Source of the DNA: Oscillospiraceae bacterium
GTDB lineage: Bacteria; Bacillota; Clostridia; Oscillospirales; Oscillospiraceae
NCBI GenBank assembly: GCA_017482385.1
Contig: JAFUNI010000016.1
Coordinates: 310,001-374,000 of the forward strand
Direction of reading: 5' to 3'
DNA length: 64,000 bases
The notes below the pieces were generated by a model. The model ran no database searches. It saw only the letters and a list, made by a program, of their open reading frames with translations, and had not been told where the DNA came from. Position numbers and translations under genes: made by a program. This document shows, piece after piece, positions 43,835-52,659 of this stretch (position 1 is the stretch's first letter; each line of letters opens with the position of its first letter).

Positions 43835-43935
43835 ATGACGGGAAATATTATAGTGAAATTCTCACCGATTGTCAAGTGCCGGAATATCATTTCATATAAT
43901 CTACTGTACTTGTATGCTGCGTTTGGAGGAATACT

Positions 43936-44217
43936 ATGAGCTACCGCGTAGATTATAACCCGGAAATGAAAAATCGCTACCCAGCTTTTGTTAGAATTAA
44001 AAGAAAAGTCCCAGTGCGCTCTTTGTTGATTGTTGTTGCGGTAATAACAATATGTTATGGTATATACCGTAGCAATCTGTTACATTATTTAATTCCCGGC
44101 GATCCGGTTGTAACTACGGCAGCATTCTCCGGAATGTTAGATAATATCGAGGCTGGAGAGACAGTAAGGCAGGCCTTTCTTGAATTTTGTAAGGAAATTA
44201 TCGTCAATGCGAACTAA
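43936..44217 (+). CDS. Small single-pass membrane protein (possible reduced SpoIVFA)
   Basis: The 93-residue product has a basic N-terminus, one membrane helix (about 27-45, VRSLLIVVAVITICYGIY) and a short outer part. In Clostridia the M50 gene that follows is often preceded by spoIVFA, an M23-type regulator; this protein holds that place but is much shorter and has no M23 domain. It overlaps the next gene by 11 bases. TTGGAGGAATACT precedes the ATG. The link to SpoIVFA is by context only. Confidence 0.7.
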   Translation: MSYRVDYNPEMKNRYPAFVRIKRKVPVRSLLIVVAVITICYGIYRSNLLHYLIPGDPVVTTAAFSGMLDNIEAGETVRQAFLEFCKEIIVNAN

Positions 44218-44755
44218 AATTGATATAAGGCCCAACACATATATCCATATTGTGTTGTTGTTATTTTTTGTACCACTGAAATGGTTATTTGCTTGGCTGC
44301 TTGCTGCCGGGTTTCACGAGGTATGCCACTGGCTTGCAGTAAGGTTGTGCGACGGGGATGTCTATAGTATCACGTTCGGTCTGGGTGGCGCAAAAATGAA
44401 ATGCAGCCCTATGTCCAACAAGAAAAGGCTATTTGCTGTACTGAGCGGACCGATTGGCGGATTGTTTCTTGTACTTTTTGCCCGATGGATTCCAAGAACT
44501 GCTTTATGCAGCTGGCTTCTGTCTGTGTATAACCTGTTGCCGTTTTCGCATCTGGATGGCGGTAATGCACTTAAAATTTTGGTGGGCGAAAAAGCATTTT
44601 TTCTGCAAAGGATATTTCTAATTCTGCTGAGTATTGGTGCAGTATACGTATCGCTTGTGTTGCGTTTTGGCATTTTACCGCTTGGAATCGTCGGTATTCT
44701 TTGGCTAAAAAACAGAAATACCCCTTGCAAACAGGGCACTTGCAAGGTACAATAA
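44207..44755 (+). CDS. M50 site-2 protease, SpoIVFB-like
   Basis: The 182-residue membrane protein has the zinc-protease motif HEVCH (about 36-40, HExxH type) in a helix and the third ligand in LPFSHLDGGNAL (about 108-119), both typical of M50 site-2 proteases. At this length it fits SpoIVFB, which cleaves pro-sigma-K during sporulation. The two radical-SAM genes that follow are its usual neighbours in Clostridia. ATG 44207 has AAGGAA upstream and fits the family N-terminus. Confidence 0.8.
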   Translation: MRTKIDIRPNTYIHIVLLLFFVPLKWLFAWLLAAGFHEVCHWLAVRLCDGDVYSITFGLGGAKMKCSPMSNKKRLFAVLSGPIGGLFLVLFARWIPRTALCSWLLSVYNLLPFSHLDGGNALKILVGEKAFFLQRIFLILLSIGAVYVSLVLRFGILPLGIVGILWLKNRNTPCKQGTCKVQ

Positions 44756-44782
44756 GGGTACATATACAAAAGAGGTAACACC

Positions 44783-46618
44783 ATGACTGAGAAATTACAG
44801 CGCATTCTCCCCACAGTACAGAAACCTGCCCGCTACACAGGCGGAGAATACAATGAAATAAAAAAGGACTTAGAAGATGTTCGTGTGCGAGTGGCATTTT
44901 GCTTTCCGGATACCTATGAGATCGGTATGTCCAATGTGGGTATGCGGATTCTTTACGGTGTAATGAATGAAATGGACGGCGTTTGGTGCGAACGGGTCTT
45001 TGCCCCTTGGGGGGATATGGAAGAGGCAATGCGCGCCAATAAACTGCCCCTTTGGGCTTTGGAGAGCCAGGATTCTGTTAAGGATTTTGATATGATCGCT
45101 ATTACCATCGGCTATGAAATGTGCTACACCAATATTCTGAACATGTTGGATTTGGCCGGTGTGCCTTTATATGCAAAGGAACGTCAGGGGTTAAAGAATA
45201 TTGTCTTTGCCGGTGGTGTTTGTACTTTCAATCCGGAGCCCTTGGCTGACTTTGTGGACTTTTTCTCTCTTGGCGAGGGCGAGGAAAGTACCGTTGAGAT
45301 CGTTACGCTCTATGACCGGGCAAAGGCTGAGAATTGGAGCAAAAAACAGTTTCTTGCGGAAGTTGCAAAGATTCCTGGTGTGTATGTGCCTTCCTTCTAT
45401 GAGCATAGCTATAATGCCGACGGTACACTGAAAGCAATTACACCCGTTGCGGGCGCGCCCAAAACTGTTACCAAACGGATTGTGGAGAATTTGGATGATG
45501 CATATTTCCCCACAAAGATGATTGTGCCGTCTACGGAGATTGTCCATGATCGTGCAAATCTTGAGGTGTTCCGTGGGTGTATCCGTGGCTGCCGGTTCTG
45601 CCAGGCGGGCTTTTCCTGTCGTCCTGTGAGAAAGAAAAGCTCAGAGGTGCTTTATCGCCAGGCAGTGGAAACCTTGGTGGATTCTGGGCATAATGAGATT
45701 ACCCTTTCCAGTCTATCTACCTCGGATTACAGGGAGTTAAAGCAGCTTACCGATGAGATGATTCCTTATTGTGAAAGTCACCGTATTAACCTTTCCGTGC
45801 CCTCACTGCGGGCAGACAATTTCTCACGGGAACTGATGCAGAAATTGCAAACTCTCCGCAAGAGCGGTCTGACATTCGCTCCTGAAGCGGGCACACAACG
45901 CCTGCGGGATGTGATCAACAAGAACCTCACCGAGGAAGAGATTCTCACTACCTGTGCCAATGCCTTTTCCGGTGGCTGGAACAATGTGAAACTCTATTTT
46001 ATGTTAGGTTTACCCACCGAAACTGACGAAGATGTGCTGGGTATAGCGGATTTGGTATACAAGGTTATTCAAACCTGGAAAGAGCATGCATCCAACAAAA
46101 AGCGCGGCCTGCGTGTTCATGTTGCCACGGCTTATTTTGTGCCAAAGCCCCATACACCTTTCCAGTGGGAAAAGCAGATAGATCCCCAGGAGTACCTGCG
46201 TCGCTGTCGCCTACTAAAGGATCATTTCTATTCTAAGTCCATTGAGTATAATTACCACACTCCGGATATTAGCAGATTGGAAGCTGTAACCGCTCGTGGT
46301 GATAGACGTTTGGCACCCGTTCTGGTGGAAGCTATGAAAAATGGCGCTAAGCTGGATGGCTGGGATGAATATTTCAATTATCAAGCCTGGCTTGATGCCT
46401 TTGAAGTTTGCGGCGTTGACCCTGATTACTATACAGTCCGTGGGTTTGGGGAAGATGAGATCTTGCCCTGGGATACTATTGATGTGGGCGTAACCAAGAA
46501 ATTCCTGATTAAGGAGCGGAAACAGGCCTATGCTGAAACTGTAACCCCTGATTGCCGCCACGGCTGTGCCGGCTGTGGCGCAGCAGCGCTTTTGCAGGAG
46601 GTGAAGTGCGATGCTTAG
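44783..46618 (+). CDS. B12-binding radical SAM protein (TIGR03960-like)
   Basis: The 611-residue product has an N-terminal cobalamin-binding-like region (VAFCFPDTYEIGMSNVGMRILYG, about 38-60) and a radical SAM core with CIRGCRFC (CxxxCxxC, about 268-275), which holds a 4Fe-4S cluster. The C-terminus carries CRHGCAGCGA, a second metal-like site. Proteins of this type sit next to the DUF2344 protein and ribosomal gene clusters; their reaction is not established. It overlaps the next gene by 8 bases. Confidence 0.92.
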   Translation: MTEKLQRILPTVQKPARYTGGEYNEIKKDLEDVRVRVAFCFPDTYEIGMSNVGMRILYGVMNEMDGVWCERVFAPWGDMEEAMRANKLPLWALESQDSVKDFDMIAITIGYEMCYTNILNMLDLAGVPLYAKERQGLKNIVFAGGVCTFNPEPLADFVDFFSLGEGEESTVEIVTLYDRAKAENWSKKQFLAEVAKIPGVYVPSFYEHSYNADGTLKAITPVAGAPKTVTKRIVENLDDAYFPTKMIVPSTEIVHDRANLEVFRGCIRGCRFCQAGFSCRPVRKKSSEVLYRQAVETLVDSGHNEITLSSLSTSDYRELKQLTDEMIPYCESHRINLSVPSLRADNFSRELMQKLQTLRKSGLTFAPEAGTQRLRDVINKNLTEEEILTTCANAFSGGWNNVKLYFMLGLPTETDEDVLGIADLVYKVIQTWKEHASNKKRGLRVHVATAYFVPKPHTPFQWEKQIDPQEYLRRCRLLKDHFYSKSIEYNYHTPDISRLEAVTARGDRRLAPVLVEAMKNGAKLDGWDEYFNYQAWLDAFEVCGVDPDYYTVRGFGEDEILPWDTIDVGVTKKFLIKERKQAYAETVTPDCRHGCAGCGAAALLQEVKCDA

Positions 46619-47270
46619 ACTGTTGTTTGAAAAGACCGGTAATGCGGTTTGGATCTCTCACTTGGATTTAATGCGCCTGTTTCAGCGCGCATTCAAGAGA
46701 GCCGGATTACCTTTGACCCATACCCAAGGTTTTAACCCACGCCCTTCTGTTTCCATAGCGCTTCCGCTGTCAGTTGGCGTGGAAAGTGTCTGTGAATTGC
46801 TGGACTTCACACTGGACGGCACAACAGTTCCTTGTGAGGAAATCTGCCAGCGGTTGAATGCTGCTCTTGTGCCCGGTGTAAGGGTTCGTGAGGTGTATGA
46901 AACGGGCAGAAAATTAAAGGAGCTTGCGTTCCTGGATTGTGCCGTAACACTTGAATATGATAACGGAATCCCTGTAGATGCGCAGGAAAAACTCTTAAAG
47001 CTTTTTTCTGTAGAAAGCTTAATTGTACCCAAAAAGGGCAAGAACGGGATTCAAGACCAGGATATTATTCCATTAATTAAAAAACTGGAAATTGCCAAGG
47101 CAGGGGAGAGGGAACTGACTTTGAACATTAGAATTTGCTGTCAGAATCCCAGCTTAAACCCAATGCAGTTGGTTGCCGCAATTGGTCTGCATTTGCCTGA
47201 GATGAAACCGGACTTTGCAAAGTGCAAGCGGTTGAAAATTTATGATTTGAATCAAGAAGTGTTTCGATAA
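46611..47270 (+). CDS. Radical-SAM-associated DUF2344 protein (TIGR03936-like)
   Basis: The 219-residue product starts MLRLLFEKTGNAVWISHLDLMRLFQRAFKRAGLPLTHTQGFNPRP (quoted in parts), the usual beginning of the DUF2344 partner of TIGR03960 radical SAM proteins. It is sometimes fused to its partner; here it is separate and translationally coupled. A C-terminal segment (about 140-219) is less conserved. Function unknown. Confidence 0.9.
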   Translation: MLRLLFEKTGNAVWISHLDLMRLFQRAFKRAGLPLTHTQGFNPRPSVSIALPLSVGVESVCELLDFTLDGTTVPCEEICQRLNAALVPGVRVREVYETGRKLKELAFLDCAVTLEYDNGIPVDAQEKLLKLFSVESLIVPKKGKNGIQDQDIIPLIKKLEIAKAGERELTLNIRICCQNPSLNPMQLVAAIGLHLPEMKPDFAKCKRLKIYDLNQEVFR

Positions 47271-47281
47271 GGAGAATTTTT

Positions 47282-47506
47282 ATGGAAGTCAATCCTAAGT
47301 ATAATTTGGAAGAATGTCCCATTTGCCATGGCGCCGGTATCGTAATGCACGAGGGCGGTTGGAATGTGCAGGTGGAATGCACTGATTGCAGTGCCCACAC
47401 CGTCTATGTGGAATATGAGAACGATGCGCAGAAGGCTGAGGCAGAGGAACAGGTTGTAAGACTGTGGAATCTGGGCAAGGTTGTCCGCACTGAGATCGGC
47501 GAATAA
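47282..47506 (+). CDS. Lar-like zinc-ribbon protein
   Basis: The 74-residue product has CPICHGAG (about 12-19) and VECTDCSAHT (about 31-40), two CxxC pairs in a ribbon, and ends with the helix AEEQVVRLWNLGK. This layout is that of the Lar / restriction-alleviation family, known from phage proteins that modulate type I restriction; chromosomal copies in Clostridia have no proven role. AAGGAG precedes the ATG. Confidence 0.75.
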   Translation: MEVNPKYNLEECPICHGAGIVMHEGGWNVQVECTDCSAHTVYVEYENDAQKAEAEEQVVRLWNLGKVVRTEIGE

Positions 47507-47532
47507 TTTTTTGATAAATTTGAAAAAAAGGC

Positions 47533-47561
47533 TTGCATTTTCGAAACAGGTGTGTTATTAT
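47533..47561 (+). promoter_or_regulatory. Promoter of tRNA-Pro(GGG)
   Basis: TTGCAT (47533-47538), 17-base spacer, TATTAT (47556-47561). Confidence 0.7.
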
Positions 47562-47591
47562 ACTGTGGCTATCGAAAGATGCAAGCAAAAT

Positions 47592-47668
47592 CCGGGTTTG
47601 GCGAAGTTTGGTATCGCGCTTGAATGGGGTTCAAGAGGCCGCTGGTTCGAATCCAGTAACTCGGACCA
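47592..47668 (+). tRNA. tRNA-Pro (anticodon GGG)
   Basis: 77 bases with encoded CCA. Acceptor CCGGGTT/AACTCGG pairs (one G-T), anticodon arm CTTGA-ATGGGGT-TCAAG gives GGG, T-arm CTGG-TTCGAAT-CCAG is intact. It reads CCC/CCT. Confidence 0.95.
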
Positions 47669-47669
47669 A

Positions 47670-47705
47670 AACACCGCAGTTCCTTTGAACTGCGGTGTTT
47701 TTCTT
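47670..47705 (+). terminator. Terminator of tRNA-Pro(GGG)
   Basis: AACACCGCAGTTC/GAACTGCGGTGTT with CTTT loop followed by TTTCTTTT. Confidence 0.92.
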
Positions 47706-47777
47706 TTCTAAAATCTGTGTTTAGCGGATAATTTTATGAAATACAGGAAAAAACTAATATTTTTTCTAAAAAAGTAC

Positions 47778-47806
47778 TTGATTTTTCCATTAACCTGTGA
47801 TAAAAT
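47778..47806 (+). promoter_or_regulatory. Promoter of rplS
   Basis: TTGATT (47778-47783), 17-base spacer, TAAAAT (47801-47806). The leader of about 95 bases up to the ATG has GC-rich complementary stretches and may be regulatory, but I could not match it to a known L19 leader. Confidence 0.75.
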
Positions 47807-47906
47807 ACCTCGGTCTGAAAAAGCAAGGTGCGTCCTCTGCGGTGCCGGGAACCATATCGCCGGGCAAATCACTGTACGAACGCCTAATATTAAGGAGGAC
47901 GAAGAT

Positions 47907-48248
47907 ATGGATTTGGTTAAGGCTCTGTCCAGCCAGTACATGAAGGAAGAGCTGCCCGAAATGCGGGTTGGCGACACTGTTCGTGTGCATGTGCGGATCA
48001 AGGAAGGCTCCCGTGAGCGTATTCAGGTGTTTGAAGGCACCATCATCGCCCGGAAGCATGGTGGCATCGGTGAGACCATCACTGTTCGCCGCATCAGCTA
48101 CGGTGTTGGCTGTGAGAAGGTTTTCCCTGTTCACTCCCCCCGTATTGCTGCTGTTGAGACTGTCCGTAAGGGTAAAGTACGTCGCGCTAAGCTGTACTAC
48201 CTGCGTGACCGCTTCGGCAAGGCTGCTAAGATCAAGGAAAAGGTCTAA
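47907..48248 (+). CDS. rplS: 50S ribosomal protein L19
   Basis: The 113-residue product matches L19: [58 protein letters not shown] (in parts) and the end [26 protein letters not shown]19 sits at the subunit interface. AAGGAGG precedes the ATG at 47907. Codon use is very biased, as in other ribosomal protein genes. Confidence 0.98.
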   Translation: MDLVKALSSQYMKEELPEMRVGDTVRVHVRIKEGSRERIQVFEGTIIARKHGGIGETITVRRISYGVGCEKVFPVHSPRIAAVETVRKGKVRRAKLYYLRDRFGKAAKIKEKV

Positions 48249-48259
48249 ATTAAATAAAA

Positions 48260-48282
48260 AAAGAGGGGAAACCCTCTTTTTT
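48260..48282 (+). terminator. Terminator of rplS
   Basis: AAAGAGGG-GAAA-CCCTCTTT with a T-rich run following. Confidence 0.88.
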
Positions 48283-48341
48283 TATTTGCCAAAATCGTGT
48301 ATAATGTAAACAATGTAATTTACGAGGTGGAGGTATCCGCT

Positions 48342-48950
48342 GTGGAAGATATAGAACAGACCCCCCAAAAAGAGGAAAGTAAAAAAAGTAAAGCGCAAAA
48401 AACGGTTTTATCTTATCTGCATGACTTGGTATTTGGTCTTGTGGCAGTACTTTTGCTGTTTATGCTGGTTTTCCGTGTGATTGTTGTGTCCGGCCCGTCT
48501 ATGAAAGAAACCCTTCAAAATGGTGACTGCATCGTTTTACTAAGCAGTGTGTTTTATAATGAGCCAAAATACGGTGATATTGTCGTTGTCAGCAAAAAAG
48601 CGTATAAAGATGGAGAACCCATTATCAAACGCGTGATTGCAACTGAAGGGCAGGAGGTCAATATTGACTTCTATAAGGGCATTGTTTCTGTGGACGGTGT
48701 TGAGTTGTATGAACCCTATGTAAATACTCCGACTAATGAATTTGAGGGTATTGAATTCCCTCAAATCGTCCCCACTGGTTGTGTTTTTGTGTTGGGTGAT
48801 AATAGAAATCTATCCAAGGACAGCCGTAGCCCTGAAATTGGAATGATCGATAAGCGCGAGATTTTGGGTAAGGCCTTGGTGATCGCATTACCAGGCCCCA
48901 ATGAAGTTACCGGAAAGCGTGATTTTAAGCGAATTGGAGTACTGTGGTAA
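48342..48950 (+). CDS. lepB: Signal peptidase I
   Basis: From GTG 48342 the product is 202 residues: a short cytoplasmic start, one membrane helix (about 30-50, VFGLVAVLLLFMLVFRVIVV), then the catalytic SGPSMKETL (S53), IIKRVIATEGQ (K96) and GDNRNLSKDSRSPEIG. It removes signal peptides outside the membrane. The GTG has GGTGGAGG 8 bases upstream, while an earlier in-frame ATG lies inside the -10 TATAAT (48300-48305). The start of rbgA overlaps its stop. Confidence 0.95.
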   Translation: MEDIEQTPQKEESKKSKAQKTVLSYLHDLVFGLVAVLLLFMLVFRVIVVSGPSMKETLQNGDCIVLLSSVFYNEPKYGDIVVVSKKAYKDGEPIIKRVIATEGQEVNIDFYKGIVSVDGVELYEPYVNTPTNEFEGIEFPQIVPTGCVFVLGDNRNLSKDSRSPEIGMIDKREILGKALVIALPGPNEVTGKRDFKRIGVLW

Positions 48951-49819
48951 TGGAACAGGATAAAATGAATATTCAATGGTATCCCGGCCATATGACCAAA
49001 ACCCGGCGGCAGATCGAAGCGGATCTGAAGCTCGTGGATGCGGTCTGTGAGATCGTGGATGCCCGAATCCCCATTTCCAGTCGTAATCCGGATATTGATT
49101 CGATTTGTGGCAATAAACCCAGGATTATCGTTCTGAACAGGATGGATTTGGCGGATAACGAAGCAACTAAGAAATGGCTACAGTACTTCCGGAGCAAAGG
49201 AATGGCAGCTGTTTCCACCGATTGCAAGTCTAAGAAAGGCATTACTGCCTTCGAGCCTGCAGTGCGCTCTGTTTTGCAGGAAAAGATTGCACGGAACGCA
49301 GCAAAGGGAATGAATAAGCCCCTAAAAGTGATGATTGTTGGTATTCCCAATGTGGGTAAGTCCACCTTGATCAATCAAATATCCGGACGGAAAGGTGCAA
49401 AAGCTGAGAACCGTCCCGGCGTCACCCGTGGCAAACAGTGGGTAACTGTGAACCCCAGCTTGCTGCTTTTGGATACACCCGGCATTCTGTGGCCAAAGTT
49501 TGAAGACCCCAACGTGGGTATGATGCTGGCGTATACCGGCGCAGTGAAAGAGGGCGTTATCGATGTGGAAGAGCTGGCAGCCCGCCTGATGGAGCTGCTG
49601 TTGCGATTCTACCCCCATACCCTCAAGGAACGCTATAAGGTAGAAGTAGAGCAGGGGACTCCCGGCTATGTTTTACTGGAAGAAGCCGGCCGCAAGCGTG
49701 GTTATCTGCTTGCAAGAGGTGAGATCCATACCGAACGTATGGCAAAGGTGTTGTTGGACGAATACCGCTCCGGAAAATTAGGACACTTCACCTTGGAGAC
49801 TCCGGAGGATATGCAATGA
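48950..49819 (+). CDS. rbgA: Ribosome biogenesis GTPase RbgA (YlqF)
   Basis: The 289-residue GTPase matures the 50S subunit in Firmicutes. The G motifs are circularly permuted: G4 (NRMD) comes first, then G1 GIPNVGKSTLIN and G3 DTPG. The N-terminal MNIQWYPGHMTKTRR is diagnostic; a start at 48965 would begin exactly there, as in Bacillus, while 48950 has TTGGAG 10 bases upstream. It starts on the last base of lepB and overlaps rnhB by 4 bases. Confidence 0.95.
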   Translation: MEQDKMNIQWYPGHMTKTRRQIEADLKLVDAVCEIVDARIPISSRNPDIDSICGNKPRIIVLNRMDLADNEATKKWLQYFRSKGMAAVSTDCKSKKGITAFEPAVRSVLQEKIARNAAKGMNKPLKVMIVGIPNVGKSTLINQISGRKGAKAENRPGVTRGKQWVTVNPSLLLLDTPGILWPKFEDPNVGMMLAYTGAVKEGVIDVEELAARLMELLLRFYPHTLKERYKVEVEQGTPGYVLLEEAGRKRGYLLARGEIHTERMAKVLLDEYRSGKLGHFTLETPEDMQ

Positions 49820-50424
49820 CAGATATGTTTGAATTTGAAAAAAAGTATACAACTGAGGGTTATAAGCTGATTTGCGGTGTGGATGAGGCTGGCCGTGGTC
49901 CTTTGGCTGGCCCGGTTTGCGCCGCTGCAGTGATTCTGCCGGAGGATGTGGATATTCCCGGCCTCAATGACAGCAAAAAGCTCTCAGACAAGAAACGCCG
50001 GGAGCTGTTTCCTGTGATTTGCGAAAAGGCGCTTGCATACGGAATTGGTTTTGCGGATCACAAGGAGATCGATGAGATAAACATTCTCCAGGCAACATAT
50101 CTTGCTATGGAGCGTGCTATCGCAAACTTGACCGTTAAGCCGGATTTTGCCTTGATCGACGGCAACCGAGCTAAAGATTTTGGTATTCCTTTAGAAACGA
50201 TTGTTGGCGGTGACGGCCGCAGTGCCAGCATCGCAGCGGCATCTATCCTGGCAAAGGTTACCCGTGATGACTATATGCTCCAGGCCGAGAACGAATATCC
50301 CGGCTATGGCTTTGCAGTACATAAGGGTTATGGCACAAAAGCCCACTATGCTGCTTTGGCTGAAAAAGGCCCATGTCCAATCCACAGAATGACCTTTTTG
50401 AAGAAACTGTATGGGACGAAATAA
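49816..50424 (+). CDS. rnhB: Ribonuclease HII
   Basis: The 202-residue nuclease removes ribonucleotides from DNA. CGVDEAGRGPLAGPVCAAAV has the acidic DE pair, LNDSKKLS and ALIDGNRAKDF follow, with the catalytic ASILAKVTRD near 150. The ATGA overlap with rbgA indicates translational coupling, and the same coupling occurs with yraN. Confidence 0.97.
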   Translation: MTDMFEFEKKYTTEGYKLICGVDEAGRGPLAGPVCAAAVILPEDVDIPGLNDSKKLSDKKRRELFPVICEKALAYGIGFADHKEIDEINILQATYLAMERAIANLTVKPDFALIDGNRAKDFGIPLETIVGGDGRSASIAAASILAKVTRDDYMLQAENEYPGYGFAVHKGYGTKAHYAALAEKGPCPIHRMTFLKKLYGTK

Positions 50425-50776
50425 TATTGTCGGAGCCTGGGGCGAATCCCTGGCAGCGGCTTATTTACAGAAGAAGAAATATAAGATTTTGGCATCCGGT
50501 TATCGGTGTCGCTTCGGCGAGATCGACTTGATCGTTGCTGATAAGAAAAATCTTGTATTTGTAGAGGTAAAACTGCGAAAAACCAACAGTTTTGCTGATG
50601 CGAAGGACTTTGTGGATCATCACAAACAAAACCGGCTGCGCACAACAGCGGAATTATATTTATCGCAGAATCCTACTGAGCTGTTGACGCGTTTTGATGT
50701 GATCGAGATATACGCCCCTCAGGGGGTAGAAACAAAAAAACCGGAAATATATCATTTGGAGGATGCCTTTATATGA
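50411..50776 (+). CDS. yraN: UPF0102/YraN-family nuclease-like protein
   Basis: The 121-residue product has G..GE...A..YL followed by GYRCRFGEIDLIVADKKNLVFVEVKLRK, the PD-(D/E)xK-like core of the YraN family (probable Holliday-junction-resolvase-like fold). It usually lies after rnhB, as here, with a 14-base overlap. Function in the cell is not settled. Confidence 0.95.
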   Translation: MGRNNIVGAWGESLAAAYLQKKKYKILASGYRCRFGEIDLIVADKKNLVFVEVKLRKTNSFADAKDFVDHHKQNRLRTTAELYLSQNPTELLTRFDVIEIYAPQGVETKKPEIYHLEDAFI

Positions 50777-51726
50777 AGTTTCCTGTACTTGACCTGCACT
50801 GCGATACGGCATTGCAACTGCTTGGAAAAAACCGTGATACCCTTGGCAGATTGGATACAAATGATTTACACATTGATTTGGAACGTGGCGCAACACTTCC
50901 CGGTTATGCCCAGTGCTTCGCGATCTTTACAACGCCTAATATGCGTCGACCGGAGGGCGTTTCTGTAATTGGAATGTTTGAGCGGGAGCTGGCTGCTATC
51001 ATGAGCCAGGTAGAAGAAAACCAAGATAAGATCCGCGTTGCCTATTCCGCTGAGGAAATTGAAGAAAACCGCAAGCAGGGTATTATGTCCGCTGTACTTA
51101 CAATTGAAGGCACTGCAGGTTTTGATTACAACTCGGAAATGCTCGAGGATCTGTACAATATTGGCTTTCGCATTACCACACTTAGTTGGAATGAACAGAA
51201 TCCTCTCACAGGTTCCTGCAAGACCGGTGGTGGGTTAACCGAGCAGGGTAGGGAATATGTCCGCCTGGCTCAGAAAGTGGGTATGGTGATCGATGTGAGC
51301 CATATCAGCGATGAAGGTTTTTGGGATATTATGGATATCACAGAAAAGCCTATTATTGCATCCCACTCCAATTCTCGCGCCCTGTGGGATATTCCCAGAA
51401 ATTTGTCTGATGAGATGTATGCTGCGTTGTGTAAAACCGGTGGTACAACAGGTATCAATCTGTGCGCTGAATTTTTGGGCGAGAATGCAGATTTGGATAC
51501 GGTCTGTGATCATATCTTCCACTTTATGGACATTGCAGGTTCGGATAGGCATGTTTCTCTTGGCAGCGATATGGATGGCATCACCAATTTGCCTTCCGGC
51601 TTTGCCGGTGTGCAGGACTATCCGAAAATTGCTGACAGATTGCTGCAAAGAGGTTTGCCTGAAGAATCTGTTGAGAATATATTCTGGAATAATGCTGTGG
51701 GAGTGATAAAGAAATGCTCTATTTAA
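50773..51726 (+). CDS. M19 (renal-type) dipeptidase
   Basis: The 317-residue product has the zinc motif DLHCDTALQL near the N-terminus, then IDVSHISDEGFWDI (His ligand), IIASHSNSRALWDIPRNLSD, and VSLGSDMDGI (Asp), all marking the M19 membrane dipeptidase family. No signal peptide, so it is cytoplasmic, likely a dipeptide-recycling enzyme, perhaps with D-residue tolerance. It starts at ATGA of the yraN stop. Confidence 0.95.
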   Translation: MKFPVLDLHCDTALQLLGKNRDTLGRLDTNDLHIDLERGATLPGYAQCFAIFTTPNMRRPEGVSVIGMFERELAAIMSQVEENQDKIRVAYSAEEIEENRKQGIMSAVLTIEGTAGFDYNSEMLEDLYNIGFRITTLSWNEQNPLTGSCKTGGGLTEQGREYVRLAQKVGMVIDVSHISDEGFWDIMDITEKPIIASHSNSRALWDIPRNLSDEMYAALCKTGGTTGINLCAEFLGENADLDTVCDHIFHFMDIAGSDRHVSLGSDMDGITNLPSGFAGVQDYPKIADRLLQRGLPEESVENIFWNNAVGVIKKCSI

Positions 51727-52655
51727 GCACAAGAAATACAACCGACTGTTATACAGCCTACCGGGCGCTCAATGAAATGCAGGCTCCTGATGGCGGATTT
51801 TATGTGCCGTTTCGCCTGCATAAATTCACCGACAGTGAATTGCTTGCATTGCGTGCGAAAACACCCTGTGATGCGATTGCACAGATCCTCAACCTGTTCT
51901 TTGGCGTACAGCTTACAGGCTGGGATGTGGAGTGCGTTGTGGGGCGCAGTCCCGTCAAGCCGGAAACAGTTAATCAGCGCTTACTGTTTGCTGAATTTTG
52001 GCGTAATCCGGACGGTTCGTTGAAATATCTCATTTACAATCTCTATCGCAGAATTACTGCAAAGGATTTTTCTGTGTCTAAGCCTACCGGTTGGGCATAC
52101 ATCGCAATTGAGATTGCTCTGCTGTTTGGTTTGTATGCTGCGGCAGAGAGTATACCGCCCCAGGGTTTGGATGTTGCTGTAGAAACCGGTGATTTTGCTG
52201 ATGTTACAGCTATCGAGTACGCAAATCAAATGGGCTTACCGATCAATATGATGATTTGCGCTACCAACGAAAATAGTTCCGTATGGGATCTGTTCACAAA
52301 GGGTGATTACAACACGGCAACTCCCGTCGAACAGCCGAAATACTTAGAGTGTTTCCTGTTTGCTCGTTTGGGTAGGGATGCAGTACTGCGGTATTTGGAA
52401 ACCAGTGAAAAGAAACGAATTTTCCGCGTTGGTGAGCAGGAACTGGAAACTTTGTGCGATAATGTATTTTGCTCTGTCGTTAGCGAAAATCGCGTAGAAT
52501 CCATTATTTCCGGAATGTATCGCGCTAACGGTTATGTAATTGACCCGTCTACTGCGGTAGCATATGGCGGTTTGCAGGATTATCGTGCAAACGGCGGTTT
52601 ACACCGGGATACTTTGCTCCTTGCGAAACACCGCCCGGCATTGGAGAAGGAGTGA
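51714..52655 (+). CDS. Threonine-synthase-like protein lacking the PLP-binding part
   Basis: The 313-residue product starts like ThrC (MLYLSTRNTTD..., APDGGFYVPF) and its later part also fits (VAVETGDFADVTAIEYANQM, LPINMMICATNENSSVWDLF, then GYVIDPSTAVAYGGL near the end). Missing is the middle of ThrC with the PLP-Lys (AFKD) and the GATSGDT loop; ThrC is normally about 450-500 residues. It overlaps the dipeptidase gene by 13 bases. It may be a non-catalytic relative with a new role. Confidence 0.75.
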   Translation: MLYLSTRNTTDCYTAYRALNEMQAPDGGFYVPFRLHKFTDSELLALRAKTPCDAIAQILNLFFGVQLTGWDVECVVGRSPVKPETVNQRLLFAEFWRNPDGSLKYLIYNLYRRITAKDFSVSKPTGWAYIAIEIALLFGLYAAAESIPPQGLDVAVETGDFADVTAIEYANQMGLPINMMICATNENSSVWDLFTKGDYNTATPVEQPKYLECFLFARLGRDAVLRYLETSEKKRIFRVGEQELETLCDNVFCSVVSENRVESIISGMYRANGYVIDPSTAVAYGGLQDYRANGGLHRDTLLLAKHRPALEKE

Positions 52656-52659
52656 CACG

